Shown: positions 34,168 through 45,814, counted from the stretch's first letter. The stretch is 64,000 nt of DNA from Perca fluviatilis (GCF_010015445.1 NC_053128.1:11452340-11516339), one strand, 5' to 3'. Numbers and translations: made by a program. The notes: generated by a model not told the origin, from the sequence alone.

Positions 34168-34352
34168 TTATCGGTGTTTTTTGCCCCCAACGATGCCTTC
34201 CAGGAAGCGCTGCCTGGAAGGCACCATTGGGAAGCACTGGTTATGGTTAGGTTTGGGTTAAAACAGGGTTAGGGTTAGGGTTAAGGTTAGGGTTAGGTGC
34301 GGTCGCAGCGCTGCCTGAAAGGAGCAGTTGGGGGCAATAAACACCATTGAGC
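34168..34352. mobile_element. MITE with internal TTAGGG-like repeats
   Basis: The left end GGTGTTTTTTGCCCCCAAC and the reverse complement of the right, GGTGTTTATTGCCCCCAAC, match with one substitution; GCAGCGCT/AGCGCTGC blocks follow inside. Between them, 34266-34297 holds tandem GGTTAG units with one GGTTAAGG variant. No target duplication could be defined. Confidence 0.65.
34266..34297. repeat. Short interstitial TTAGGG-type array
   Basis: About five telomere-like hexamers. They lie within a MITE, so they are transposon sequence and not evidence of a telomere or fusion point. Confidence 0.8.
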
Positions 34353-34737
34353 GCTCTCTGGAGAAGAGGTAAGAGCTGCATGACATTCATAACAGATGGC
34401 ATGCCATTACTATTTCGCAATACAACAGAAATAAGATGATCCCGAGAGGCCTACACATTCAGAAAGCACCTTCTGGTGTGGACTGTGAGAGCTTCATAAG
34501 GGTTTGGAAGAGAATACTCAATGGGCGTTCCTTCGCCCTTACCATACAATAAGTGATTAAAGATGAGTGCATGCTACAAGAGAATTGGAAGGTAAGAGAC
34601 CCTTGATTAACATATCTTGAGATAATCCAACTATCCAGACACACAGGGATCATAAAGATTAGTTATTTTCAAAGACATATGTTTTTTTTTACTTTTTATG
34701 AAAGATATTTTCACAGTGGTGTGACAACCCGGTCTCA
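34353..34737. other. Non-coding spacer
   Basis: AT-rich, no gene or element seen. The 64-codon minus-strand frame at 34459-34653 shows no domain. Confidence 0.5.
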
Positions 34738-35497
34738 CAGCAGTTCGTGTAAATGTACACGTTATTCTTAATCTATTGATACGTGTTCACGGAGACGTTT
34801 TTCTTGTTTTTTACGTGTAACTGTAACGTTATTTTTTACGTGTAACTGTCACGTTATTTTTTACGTGTAAATGTCACATTATTTTCTCGGGGAAAGGACG
34901 CCGGGTGGCGGCCAAAAAGGTCGCTCCTTAAGCCGGGAGGCGCCCGCAAGGCGGCCCGCTGGGGACCCGCCAGGAGGCGGCCGAAAAGGACGCTCCATAA
35001 GGCGGGAGGCGCCCGCGAGACGGCCCGCTGGGGACGCCCCACAATAACGGGATGGCGGAGGTTGGGTTTAGGAAAAAACTTACGGGGAAAGGGCGCCTTA
35101 AACGCCGGAGAAAGGGCGCCTTAAACGACGGGGAAAGGGCGCCTTAAACGCCGGGAGACGCGCCACAGTAACACGCAAGACAAAACGCCACACGCAGGGA
35201 CGCCATCCCCGGGAAACAAAGCGCCGCAAACGGGACGCGATCCCCGCTCGCCCGGGTGAAAGTCCTGTGTTGTTTGACCCATCCACCACCCCGACCAACC
35301 TCCCTACGCAGATTTTCGGCTTTTTATATTACTCCCTACAATTTCGTGCTGTGGCCACGAAATATGCTTCCCATTGAAATACATTAGTTCACATTTTCAT
35401 GTTGTCCACCACGTAAAAAACGACAAAAACGTCTCCGTGAACACGTATCAATAGATTCAAATAACGTCACATTTACACGAACTTCCATGAGACCGGG
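34738..35497. mobile_element. CpG-rich DNA element with long inverted repeats and three tandem arrays
   Basis: Ends CCCGGTCTCA and TGAGACCGGG. Inverted repeats run about 85 bp with shared AGTTCGTGTAAATGT, TCTATTGATACGTG and TTCACGGAGACGTTTTT. Inside are three arrays: a 25-bp unit (ACGTGTAACTGT...TTTTTT) three times at 34808-34886; a 69-bp unit (CGGCCAAAAAGG...GGGAGGCGCCCGC) twice from 34909; and a 23-bp unit (GGGGAAAGGGCGCCTTAAACG) three times at 35083-35151. The interior is far richer in CpG than the flanks. Open frames in it reflect the GC content. Fragments of the same family lie at 38998-39077 and 46590-46690. No target duplication seen. Confidence 0.85.
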
Positions 35498-35521
35498 CTG
35501 GGTGTGAAGTAGAATCACATT

Positions 35522-36090
35522 TAGGGCCTTCTCACACCGCAAAGTCCAAGTTCATGTTTTTGATAGATTTGATACATTGGATCTGGTTAGTTTTGGTTCC
35601 ATACTGCAGTTATGGAAGTGGACTAAAGAAGTATACATGACAACTATGTCCTGTCGTCATCACATAAGTGAGCAGTGTCTCCCGATACTTGTAATTGATT
35701 GGTTTGTAGACGGGCTTCCCTGTCCTCTCGTATTCTCTCTCTGGTGTCTGAATTGTTTCTGACTGCTGCTCTCCCCGTGCTACTGCTGCTCTTTTTGTTA
35801 TGTTGCGTTGTTGAGAAGAAAGACACTGGAACTTGACTTGGGTTTTGAGTAGCTACAGCATTTATTCAAACTGACAAACTGAAACCTACACTGTACATTT
35901 ACTACCACTTAACAAGTAAAATGCTGTTTTCTTTCTGCTCTTATAGCCAACAGCTGTCTGCTCTGAGCGCATTCACGGTCACGCTGCCTCACCGAGACTT
36001 AATGAGGTGGTCTCAGAACTCTTTGAAAGCGGTTCGTTTGTGGTGAGAACGTAATCCGACCTCCAACCGCACCAACTATATATACTCCGC
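35522..36090. mobile_element. Possible non-autonomous DNA element
   Basis: The left margin TAGGGCCTTCTCACACCGCAA and right margin GTTCGTTTGTGGTGAGAACG resemble paired ends of a fish hAT-like MITE, in which GGTGTGAGAA and TGGTGAGAAC words are mirrored. The inversion is weak and no duplication is visible. Confidence 0.35.
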
Positions 36091-36435
36091 AAGTCTGACT
36101 TTATGGCTCCTTTAATCAGGTGTGCTTATAAATCAGCAATGCAGCAGAACATGCAAACTGTAGCGGCTTCAATGTTTCTCTCACAGAAATAGACAGCAGT
36201 CAAGCTTGCAACCAAGCAGGCCTGCCTTGTTGAACGATCCTAATTTTCTCCAAAACTTGCCATTTTCAGTGTGTAGCTTGCTAGCTTGAAGTTTGTTGTG
36301 TTTCCTGAAGCAAACAGAGTTTGAGTACAGCAACACACACACAGAGCATAAGGTGAGGGACATCCGAGGGAAATGTACTTCCGTTGATCCAGGCTACACT
36401 TTTGCAGACACCCAAGTGGCCCAAACAAATTGAAC

Positions 36436-36800
36436 TTAAAGGGGAATTAAGAATTCCAAAGTGATATTTCCATGACCCAGGAAAGTTCAATCAATAGTTG
36501 TGAACATGAGCTACTCTCTCTCAAAGCCAGAAACAAGAGAAGTCAGTCTCACGCTTGTGATGTCATCAAGTGTAAAGTCTGGAGCTGCTCTGTAGATGAG
36601 GAATGGGAGATGGATTTTGTGGTCTTCTTTTTTTATACCCAAACGAGCTTTATTGTATTGTACTGTTCTCAGTTCTGAAACAGAAAATGTCCCCATATAC
36701 TAAGATCATTCCCCTGGGTGCTCTCAGTGTCATCTACAACATCTTTCCCAGTGCATTGTCTATGGAGCAGTTCCAGACTTTATACTTGATGATATCAGAC
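36436..36800. mobile_element. Possible TTAA MITE, left end
   Basis: TTAA at 36436-36439 followed by AGGGGAATTAAGAATTCC, then a body lacking coding sequence. The right end is not identified. It resembles the other AGGG-starting TTAA elements in this window. Confidence 0.3.
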
Positions 36801-38995
36801 ATTTGAGTTTAAGCCCTCTAGTTTTTGGATTTGGGACAGTGTTGTACATGTTTACTACTGTTTTTGTACTGTCTTAGACCATAGGAATAAGATGTATGCA
36901 TTTTGACTATGGGCGTAGTTCCACCAAAATTCATTCCAACTCAAGAAAGCTTGCGTATGACAAAGTTATTGTAAATGTACACATACGGTGTGTTACAAGG
37001 CACTGTGAGTAAATTAAACTGACAACAACACATAATCACACAGTTGCTCAAATCTTTTGGTTGGGATTCATGAGACGTGCGTAGTTTAAAGTATACCCGT
37101 CTTGGAGTGATATTGGTTTAAATCTGTGGCCCTCAATTGGATTTAAAATATGTGGTGCTTGAAGTGGTGCTTTATTTTTTAAACTTGAATCAAGTGTTCT
37201 GCAGTGTGCTGCTTTTCCTGTCTGCTCGAATCCTAACATTTCTAGAGTGATGCATTTTAAATTGTCGCATGTCTGCCGGATTTTAAGATTTTTGAACGAC
37301 GACACACTGTTCGACTTTTCAGAAATATCAAATGCCAAGGAAATAATTACATCATTACGTGGTGACTGAATATCAGCCCATACAGCACATTGCAACTTCA
37401 CGTGCAGCAACAGCACTGCCTTCGATGCACCTCTGTATTAGATGGAATAACTCCAACTCTGTTCCTTGGGGGCTGCTGAATTAAGCTGCACAGATTGTAA
37501 AAAATCAATTCTCTCGCGGGTGGGGGTTCCATATTTACTGTGATGTTTTCAGATGAAAGGATGGAAAAACAGAGTACCAGGTCTGAATTTAGAATGAAGA
37601 TGAATGTATGTGTAATGTCTGCCGTTAGAGCTCCAGGAGACTCAGAGTTGCGCTATGTGTATGTAACCCCAAGTACCACGCCTTATGGAATGTTGCAGTA
37701 CAGACCCACACTTTGTCCAGCACTTTAACACATCTACCTGCTGCTGCGTATCAAAACAGAGCAAATACCTGCAAACAAGAAGATTGATTTATTCTACATG
37801 TCCGGAGGTCAAAACTCTTCACGGTTTTTCATGGAGGAAAAGTCTTCTGCTTGCGGCCCAAAAGACAGACTTAAGAAAAAATTTAATCTCAACTGGCGGT
37901 TTGATCTCTAAATGGCCTGAACACCACACAGCAACTAAATATGTAAAATGTTGACTTTTTTTGCCTCCAGGCTTTGCTGAAAACACGTTGCTGGGGAGAC
38001 GGATGTGTGAGTGGTCTTGTGATCCTCTTAACTCCTAACACAATTTTATTTAGCTTTTTCCATTTTAAGCTCATGAGATCTGTATTTGATCCTACCTTTT
38101 TTTAAAGTCTGTGAAACATTTTCACTCAAATCTTTTTTCCACATAGCTGCTTATTTGAAAAATGATTACACGTGAACTAACTAAAGCAATGTGAGGAGGT
38201 TTTGATCCGTCAGCTTTACTTGTTTCACAGTCACAAAAGACTGACATTATCACTACAGACGAACAGCAAGGCTCCTAAATCATGTTTTCATAATGAATAG
38301 ATTATAGAGGACACGGGAATCAACCTTGTTTTTATTATATTCCTGAGGCTATTACAGCAAGAGTCTATTGCTGGAACATAAAATGGATTGAAAGAAACAC
38401 AACACTGTCAGGTTTGTAAAAAAAAATAAAAAAAAATAAAAAGAGTGCGAGAGAGTGCTGGAAATGACAGTTCAATCAAATTGTGGGTAATAGTTCATTT
38501 TATCTGTGTTTGCGTTCCTAGGGCGCTATCATGACCAGACACCTGCAACCCAGAGAAATGCAAGCACAGTAAGGGGGCATCCAACTTCAAACAGGGCCAG
38601 GATTTGAGTCAAAGATTTCAATCAGCCCTGGCATTATCCCAGCCTGCAGGCATGGTTCTGTGGACCTGTTCTGTCTATCTATGGACAGACTTGGGTCTCT
38701 GCAACACAAGCTAGATAGTTCTTTGTTCTGTCTGTAACATTTACTGTCAAGAACATAGTTCTTTGACTTAATTTCAGTCAGGACATTCACATCAAAGTTT
38801 TCTATTGCAGAAAAATGCATTTTAGCTCGGTGGTGCCATTCTGCTCATGTGATGCTCTGGAACACATCTGAGCAAGACTGACGTATCCTTTCCCCGTTCT
38901 TCTTTTCCTAAACCCCAACCTCTTTATAGATGCCTTAAAGATGCTTCCCATTACATACATACCCATTTATACATTACGTTCTCAGCAACACTAAA
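36801..38995. other. Non-coding sequence, no feature recognised
   Basis: About 2.2 kb. The longest frame, 37048-37416 on the minus strand (122 codons), has no recognisable domain, no signal or membrane segment, and no supporting splice or promoter context, so it is not called. An A-rich patch with AAAAAATAAA units lies near 38420. Confidence 0.45.
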
Positions 38996-38997
38996 TA

Positions 38998-39077
38998 AAC
39001 GAGATAATCGTGTCTGTGTACACGAATCAATAGATTAAAAATAATGTGACCATTTCACGAACTGCCGTGAGACCGTA
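38998..39077. mobile_element. Arm fragment of the CCCGGTCTCA element family
   Basis: Carries GTGTACACGAATCAATAGAT, TAATGTGACCATTTCACGAA and CTGCCGTGAGACCG, matching the right arm of the element at 34738-35497. Interior and opposite arm are absent. Confidence 0.7.
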
Positions 39078-39079
39078 TT

Positions 39080-39930
39080 GTTACTGTAGAGGCCAAATTA
39101 CCCATTTGTTCATTAGCTCTGGTTTCAAAGGTTAATGTATAGCTTTGATTTAAACAGTTTCGTGTCATTTCCATTAGGGAAATTAATTATTTTAAATTTG
39201 ATGTTTTTTAATGTTTTTTTTCATTATTCATCATTTGTAGCAACACTGTATATGCTTGAGGGAACTGTTGCATTTTTCTATGAAGTTTAAATGTTCTTGT
39301 GTGGATTGGACACCAAATCGGAGTTTGGTCAGGGTTTAACTCGAGGGGATTATGTGCAATGATGTGCTAAAACTCTCTAGCTTCACCTGGCATTACCTGG
39401 TTCCCTGCTGGGTCAGATTTTGCTCCAGCTTGAGAGGGAGTAATCTAAAAAGAGCTGATGGACTCGGTAGCTGGAAAAAATAAGAGAATTGGGGCATAAT
39501 ATTCTGAAATCGAAATGCAAATTGGAAAACCTCAACCACACAAATGTACATTTGTGGAGTTGGTTAGTTTACACGCATGTGTGTAGTCCCATGTGTGCTA
39601 ATTCAGTAGGGAATATTCTGCGATATGTGTTTAGCAAGCCTCTGAGGGCTGGCTGGAGCATCCCGATAAGGACTGAACGGTGCAGTGCACTGGGCTGCAG
39701 TGTGTAGTGTATTGTGTAGTTAGTGGTTTGGTATTGGTGTTCTCCCCTGCCTCACCTGTCACAGTGTTATCTGAAGGCACCCAGGGAGCTCCTTAGGGGT
39801 GGGTCTCAGTAACGACAGACAATCACTTATCAGTGGGATAGACAGCCTTTTGTTTCAAAGGCTGTCATAGAGAAAGTTGAGTCAAAATTAGGGGTTCTTC
39901 TACAACAGAAATTGTTAAAATCCTGTAAAA
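39080..39930. other. Non-coding sequence, no feature recognised
   Basis: No exon, RNA or element ends recognised. Confidence 0.5.
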
Positions 39931-39934
39931 ATGC

Positions 39935-40200
39935 CCACCAATCACTGCATCGCGTCCCGCTTGGAAAGAACCAATGAAATGCCTCCTTGCCCGGCTGGGC
40001 GTACTGTACCCCTTCCGTGTATGAGCCCGAGCTCAATGCACATCGTCGCCGCAATGAGACATCAAGTAAAATTGCGGTCCTTTCTCCGCTCTGCTCTGAA
40101 GCAGCGGCGCAGCGGCGATCATGCACATCTGTGTGTGGGTCGCGCCCCCGAGGGCAGGAGGAGGGGTAAGACGGAGCCCCGAGAAGAAGCTACTTACAAA
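39935..40200. other. GC- and CpG-rich block of unknown nature
   Basis: A 265-bp block with many CpGs (GCATCGCGTCCCGC, CATCGTCGCCGC, AGCAGCGGCGCAGCGGCGAT) in AT-rich surroundings. It contains CCAATGAAATG (CCAAT-like) but no TATA box or following exon. It could be the promoter-like interior of a MITE or a small CpG island. Open frames on both strands are compositional. Confidence 0.4.
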
Positions 40201-40228
40201 TCTTGCTAAAGTTTCAACATTCTTCCTA

Positions 40229-40335
40229 GGGCTGCACGATATTAGGAAAATATCTAATTATTTTGATTGATAGCCCATGCGATAGTGATATGATTCACGA
40301 TATTGAAGGGTATGATCATTTTTATATCTTTATTC
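40229..40335. mobile_element. hAT-like MITE, left-end fragment
   Basis: Starts TAGGGCTGCACGATATTAGG and continues with GATAGTGATATGATTCACGA, a well-known terminus of fish hAT MITEs. The right end was not found; a long (AT)n tract lies 100 bp further on. Confidence 0.6.
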
Positions 40336-40437
40336 TAATTTTCATTGATAAATACATCTTATGTAAGTGCTAATTTATTATAGTGACAATGAATAAGTGA
40401 TTCCTTTGACAAGATAAATTGAAAACAATGCATAGGC

Positions 40438-40439
<2 letters not shown>

Positions 40440-40501
<62 letters not shown>
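40440..40501. repeat. (AT)n microsatellite, about 30 units
   Basis: Perfect AT repeat. Confidence 0.97.
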
Positions 40502-40506
<5 letters not shown>

Positions 40507-42283
40507 TTTTAAACAGACAATTGGGGTCTCTTTGTCTTACCTGTTGACTTCAGCACTGGCTGCCTTCAAGGTAATAGTTCCAACAACTTAAAAATCAAAG
40601 TCTTAAATCATGAATCTTGTGTGAAACACACAACAGTAGATGTGAAATGTGTATGTGCCTTACAATCTGAACAAACTGAGAAACAACAAGTCAGCTGCTG
40701 AGTCAACAAAGATATTTTTTATTTATTCATTCAAGCTGTCCAAACATGGTCAGGACTGCATAAATAAATGTAACTTTTCAGCCCAAGCATTGTCCATTAG
40801 AATGAGTAATGGTCTAAGCGAGTCCATTTGGCAATATCTAGATACAATACCAAAATAATGATAACCAATTTTGTTCTTTCGTAACTGATTCATTTGTAAA
40901 CATACATTCACATGTATTTAAAATTTTAGCCTTAAGCTCACCTTCTTGGAATTTGAAAATAAATTTTGGTTCACTGACAGTAAGCTTTTGGGTCTGTACT
41001 TACATACGTTTCTGCACATGATGCAGATTATTAAAATGTTCCTTTCTATATCATGGTAATGTATTCACTCTGATGTGCTAGCCTTACATGATTTTAAGTT
41101 CGTTAAATACAGTATATAACATCACATCTCTCACTCCATGCCAAAGTGCTTCTGGCAGAAACCTGGTGTGAACCAAAGTTACCATGGAAACAGCACTCAA
41201 AACAGCCATTATATAGTTATATGTGTTCATGAAGAACACTCAATGTCCCCGCATCTACTTCCTGCCAGGGGAAAAAAAAACAGTACAAGTAAGTGTTACT
41301 GGCTGTAGACTGTTGGCCTGCACCCACAGTGAACATGCTGCTAACAGTATAAGGTTCCCTGTGGGACGGCGTTGCAATAGATGGTCATCAACATTTAATC
41401 TAATGCATCTAACAGAAGAGTATTTTGATTGTCCAAGTGAAATGATAAGCAAGAATGAGTGCCTTAACTCAACTTTTATTTTACAACATCATCTTGGCTC
41501 CTTTCCTGGAATGTGAGTGTGGTCTTTGGATAATGGAGCCATCGTTATCAGAGGACCCTTCTTATGGGAATACACTCTCAGACAAACTGGACGAAGCATT
41601 TAAAAGGAGACATTCAATTTTACTCAGAGAAGGCAAGAGAAAGCGAGGAGAAAAAAAAAAGACATTAAGACAATGTTGGCGTGGCACTCCACTCCCAGAC
41701 TTTGTATTTTCACTTGTCACATCTTCTCTTTAACCCCTCGTCTACCTGTACTCTGAGATGAGAGGTGAGAAAAACTTTCTAGGAAAACCACTTCTATAGT
41801 GCATCATGAGGGCATTCATAGAGAATTATATTTAATTCGTAATGCTTCATGACTACACTCATAAACACACATGGTGCTTGCAGATGAACTATATCAGCAG
41901 TCATAAAACATTATAGATGTGACTTCTAATGAATTATAAGTTTCTGTGCCTTATGGATGCTCTTGACTAGTTATAAACTAGAAGTTGACTGATGGGGCTT
42001 ATATTACCTATATGTATATACATAAGCCTATATACCTACACTCATCCATACACAATTAACTGCAGTAAGGACTAGTCCAGCAGGCAACGAAATATAGGCT
42101 ACAATCCTGCCGTTATTTTGATGTAATTCTGCTTATCGACCGTTGGCGGCATTAAGAAGTGTAGCAATGGGCCAGTAAATGCAGTAAAGAATAAGACTAC
42201 TTGCTTGTGAATATACATGTAAAGCTGGCCAAACTATTGTTGTTTTTCTGACAAAATTCCAGAATTTCTGCCTAATATGTAGT
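40502..42283. other. Non-coding sequence, no feature recognised
   Basis: About 1.8 kb. Frames at 41223-41516 and 41455-41733 show no domain and overlap other-strand frames. Confidence 0.45.
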
Positions 42284-42408
42284 GATGGCCAAATGATCGA
42301 CATCTAGTGGGCTCAGAAAAAAAAAAAAAAAAAAAGAGGATCATGAAGCTTCACAAAGCTTCATTAAGCTTCATTAAGCTTCATTTAGCTTCATTTAGCC
42401 ATCCCTAC
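42284..42408. mobile_element. Degraded hAT MITE, same family as 21452, with expanded end
   Basis: Begins TAGTGATGGCCAAATGA and ends AGCCATCCCTA. It shares CATCTAGTGGGCTCAGAAAA with the family but then has A19 at about 42317-42335. Its right arm is expanded into a run of about five AAGCTTCATT-type units where the family has one. Confidence 0.7.
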
Positions 42409-44026
42409 TTACATGCTACTCAGAGGAGAAGAAGCACCGGGGCCTGCCAACCTTTTTGACCACATGGATTTCACAGTTCTTGGGTGAACAACTTCAGTCG
42501 ATGGCTGATGATTAAAAGGGCTTTGTGAAACTCTTTAACCCCCATTCATTGCCAGCTTGGAGTGCAGAATATAGCAGCCAGGAGGAACATACTGGCAAAA
42601 AAAAACAAACTTAAACTTCTTTACAAGGGCACCCAAGTCTTTTGATATCCAGATTACTTATGTGAGGAAGAAAAGGAGGGGAATTTGAGAATCAAAGGGG
42701 ATATCAAATCCATTGGGATCTAAGTAGGTCCTTTTCTATCCTGTCCAGCTCTGGGTCACCTATAATGACAAAATACATTTCTTCACCTCTCCAACAGCAG
42801 CAGGAGCAGCAGAAGAAAACTGAATCAAAGCTTCACTGGCCCCTCAAACCTCTATAAGTAATGACCCAGAAAAGGAGTTTTTGACAAAGAAATCAGTGTA
42901 ATGAGGTCGCTAGATAAGTTAGTGAATATGTTATTCCTTCAATCATTAGCATAGTTCATCTCAACCCTAATACATTATACTCCAAATAGCCTATACCATG
43001 TTATGTCTTACAATAGGCACACAGGTTGAGGCTGTGCTTGGTATTCATAGTGAAATTCCCAATCTTGATGGAAAAATCGAGAGAGAAAGGGAAAGCTGAT
43101 TCTGCATCTATCTGTTGAAATGAGCATACCTAGCATACTGCAAATTAATTACATCCAGAGCAACATGACCATGGAAGCAAAATGAGTTAAGTAAAGAACA
43201 TTGCTTCAAAGAGCAACTCTATAAAAAAAAAATAGAAAATTGGTGTTAATAAAAGAGATTTGTACTCATCAGCCCTACAGTGAGAAATTTAAACAGAATA
43301 TTCAATCCACTCATTGTTTACAACACATACCACACGCAATATTTTACTTCTTCAGTGTCCTTCCTTTCAGCATAGGGATCTCTATTAGCATACCTTTGTT
43401 AAATAATTATTGTTTTTCTTCTTTTCACAGGGCACAAAAAACACTTAAACTAATGATATAATATGAGCTCTTAGAAGCATCGCAGACATAAAACAGACAA
43501 CACCCAACATCTGTGTTCTACCACTTCAGCAAAAACAAAACAGGATGGAAGACTCTGGGGGAAAAAAGCTTTTTCACTGATCAACTGATTAACTGAACAA
43601 CAGCAGCAATAGATCTCATCTTTGATATATCTCTTCCTCTTTCATACATTCCCAGCTTACACCCACTCCTGTGCACCACGTGTGGCACAGTGGCACAGGG
43701 GCTGCCTCCGACACTCTTCCATTTTTCACACCAGGAGGATCCCTCCGTTTAAGAGAATGCGATGGAGATGGCTGCGGGTCGATTGAAGACGCAGCGGGGT
43801 ACTTTGGGTTAAAGTGCCACAATCAATTACGGGATTATGGATGAAAGAGCCAAGCTGAATTCCAACTGTGAACTAGGAATCACAATGACAACAACAGAAA
43901 TAGCACACAGTACTCTGTATTTCAATCACCCACAAGGGATTGTTTGCATGTGCAGCACATACAGTGCAAAGATTACAGGTAGAATCTGAATGGGGAGTGT
44001 GGTGTGCAAAGATTACAGCATTTCTG
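42409..44026. other. Non-coding sequence, no feature recognised
   Basis: Unassigned AT-rich sequence without recognisable gene or element. Confidence 0.5.
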
Positions 44027-44035
44027 ACATTCTGC

Positions 44036-44625
44036 TAGCCTGGGAAAACCCTGACGAACTTCCAGCAAATTTGAGATTTGCTCTGCAAGTCAGTCTGGCC
44101 AAGCCAGATTCAATTCATTCAAGCCCATTTCCAATTTTTCCATATCGAGGCACCAATTACAACCGTTGAGGCGTGCTTTACACCAATCACAACCGTTGAG
44201 GTGGGCTTTACACGATGACGATAGCGCAGCGACGGCGAGCAGCTTTATGTTTACATTCAACATGACGGCTACCGAAGCATAGCAACCGCTGTCGTTGCTA
44301 CGTCACCCGGCTCATTTGTCTGATTGGTTTAACCCTTGTGTTGTCCTTCGGGTCCCAGTGACCCGAAGGACAACACAAGGATTATGTACTTCCCTTTACT
44401 TTGTTGAGAATTGCTCTCTAAACAAGGGTTAATACAGCACCTTAGTTCTTGTTTGTACAGCATTTTGGTCAGCTTAAACTGTGTTTAAATGTGTTCTAGA
44501 AATAAACTTTACTTACTTTTAAAAATTAAACTTAATCGTTAGAAAAATTGAAACGATGGTGACATAAACCTGGCCCAGACACATTATCAGTTACAACTGA
44601 GAAGGGTCTGGTGTCAACCAGGCTA
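44036..44625. mobile_element. DNA MITE with TAGCCTGG ends and perfect 9-bp target duplication
   Basis: Ends TAGCCTGG and CCAGGCTA are exact inverted copies. The flanking 9-bp repeat ACATTCTGC is perfect (44027-44035 and 44626-44634). The 590-bp body holds two AATYACAACCGTTGAGG repeats (44156 and 44181) and a small palindromic insertion at 44334-44380. No coding sequence. The perfect duplication shows the boundaries are right. Confidence 0.9.
44334..44380. mobile_element. 47-bp perfect palindrome, ultra-short TTAA MITE
   Basis: Two 21-bp arms, beginning CCTTGTGTTGTCCTTCGG, fold perfectly around a 5-base CCAGT loop. TTAA lies just outside the left arm (44329-44332); the right side reads GATTA, a decayed form. 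It probably is a minimal piggyBac-like MITE inserted in the larger element, though an internal hairpin of that element is possible. Confidence 0.7.
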
Positions 44626-44634
44626 ACATTCTGC

Positions 44635-45454
44635 AACATCATTTTACAAAATCTGAATTAATACTTTGCATTTGTCTCACATGTCTCTCTAAAATATTTA
44701 TTGTCCTAATGTTTGGCATGCTTCTCTGCTGGAGGGATTGCACACTATTCTTACAAAAGATTTATTCTCATTTGGTATCTTTATGAAGCTGGTGGAGAGC
44801 GTCAGTCCAAAATCTCCTATTGGGTTGAGATATGGTGGCTGCTACAGCCCCAGCATTTGAGTCGTACAATTTTGACATATGAAAGCATTCGTTTACACCT
44901 GCGTGCCCTGTAGGGAAGCAGATCTTTTAATTTTCTGGGTGTAAAACAGAATGTGTCCTTGAAATTAGTCTTCCTTTCTTGCTGGAGTTGGGGCACGCTC
45001 CCGTTGTCTTAATCTTTTGGTGCAAGGTGGTCAGAAAGTTGAATCAGTCTTTTTCCGGTCTTGACGTTCCGACAAAATCAAACATGTTTGATATTATCGT
45101 AAGCTTTGCGTCTTGGTAGTGAAGTTAAATCATGTGAACATTGTCAACAACCAATGGGTGTGCTCCCTCCAGCACCAAACAAGAAGCAGAAAACGGCTAG
45201 AACCAGGTTTGGTTATGATTTCATGGTGCCGTGCTACGCTAAAGGGCAAACTATCCCTTAAGTTACCAGCTAACGCTAGCTAGCTAGCTTGGTTACATTT
45301 TTCAAAATGAATCTAGCTGTAGTCTTGCTATGTCTGACCCTGCAAGATCCCCAGTCTTGACATATTATGACAGTCTATAATGTTAGATGTGAGATGGTGT
45401 CAGACTTTAGTCTTTCCAAAGTTTGTTCAAAGTCTTCTAGTGTAGGCTATGGTA
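44635..45454. other. Non-coding sequence, no feature recognised
   Basis: A TAGCTAGCTAGC tract near 45278-45290 is the only notable feature. No gene is seen. Confidence 0.45.
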
Positions 45455-45814
45455 TGCATCAGTAAAAATAAACAAGTATTAGCAAGAAAATGTAATTAAA
45501 GTAACAAAAGTAAAAGTGTCAGTGTTGTACTTTTATATTATTAAATCATTATCATTGATGGGACACTGCTTCACACACCCAGGCACACCCAGGCACAAAC
45601 TGATCATATGTTTTGTATGTAAACTTTACATTTAAAAATTAACCATAGCTCTTAAGTAAATGTAGTGAAGTAAAAGTATAAAGTAACATAACATGCAAGT
45701 ACTCAAGTAAAATACAAGTACCTCAAAATTGGACTTAATTACAGTACTCGTTAATAAAACATATTTGATCACAAAAAAGTACAGTACTCAAGTAATTGTT
45801 ACTTTCTACCACTG
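45455..45814. mobile_element. hAT MITE (CCACTG-ended), left-truncated
   Basis: The body is rich in AGTAAAAGT, TACTCAAGTAAA and ACAAGTACCTCAAAATT, and ends TTACTTTCTACCACTG. This is the well-known fish hAT MITE whose full ends are CAGTGGTGG and CCACCACTG. The matching left terminus is not recognisable. A duplicated CACACCCAGG lies near 45580. Confidence 0.6.

Noticed and set aside
34266..34297. TTAGGG array as a telomere or fusion point
   Set aside because: Only about five units, contained within the inverted ends of a MITE.
35083..35151. Short regularly repeated units considered as a CRISPR array
   Set aside because: The units are directly adjacent with no spacers, and the DNA is eukaryotic.
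37048..37416. 122-codon minus-strand frame
   Set aside because: Not repetitive, but it shows no recognisable domain, and a frame of this length can occur by chance. Kept only as unannotated sequence.
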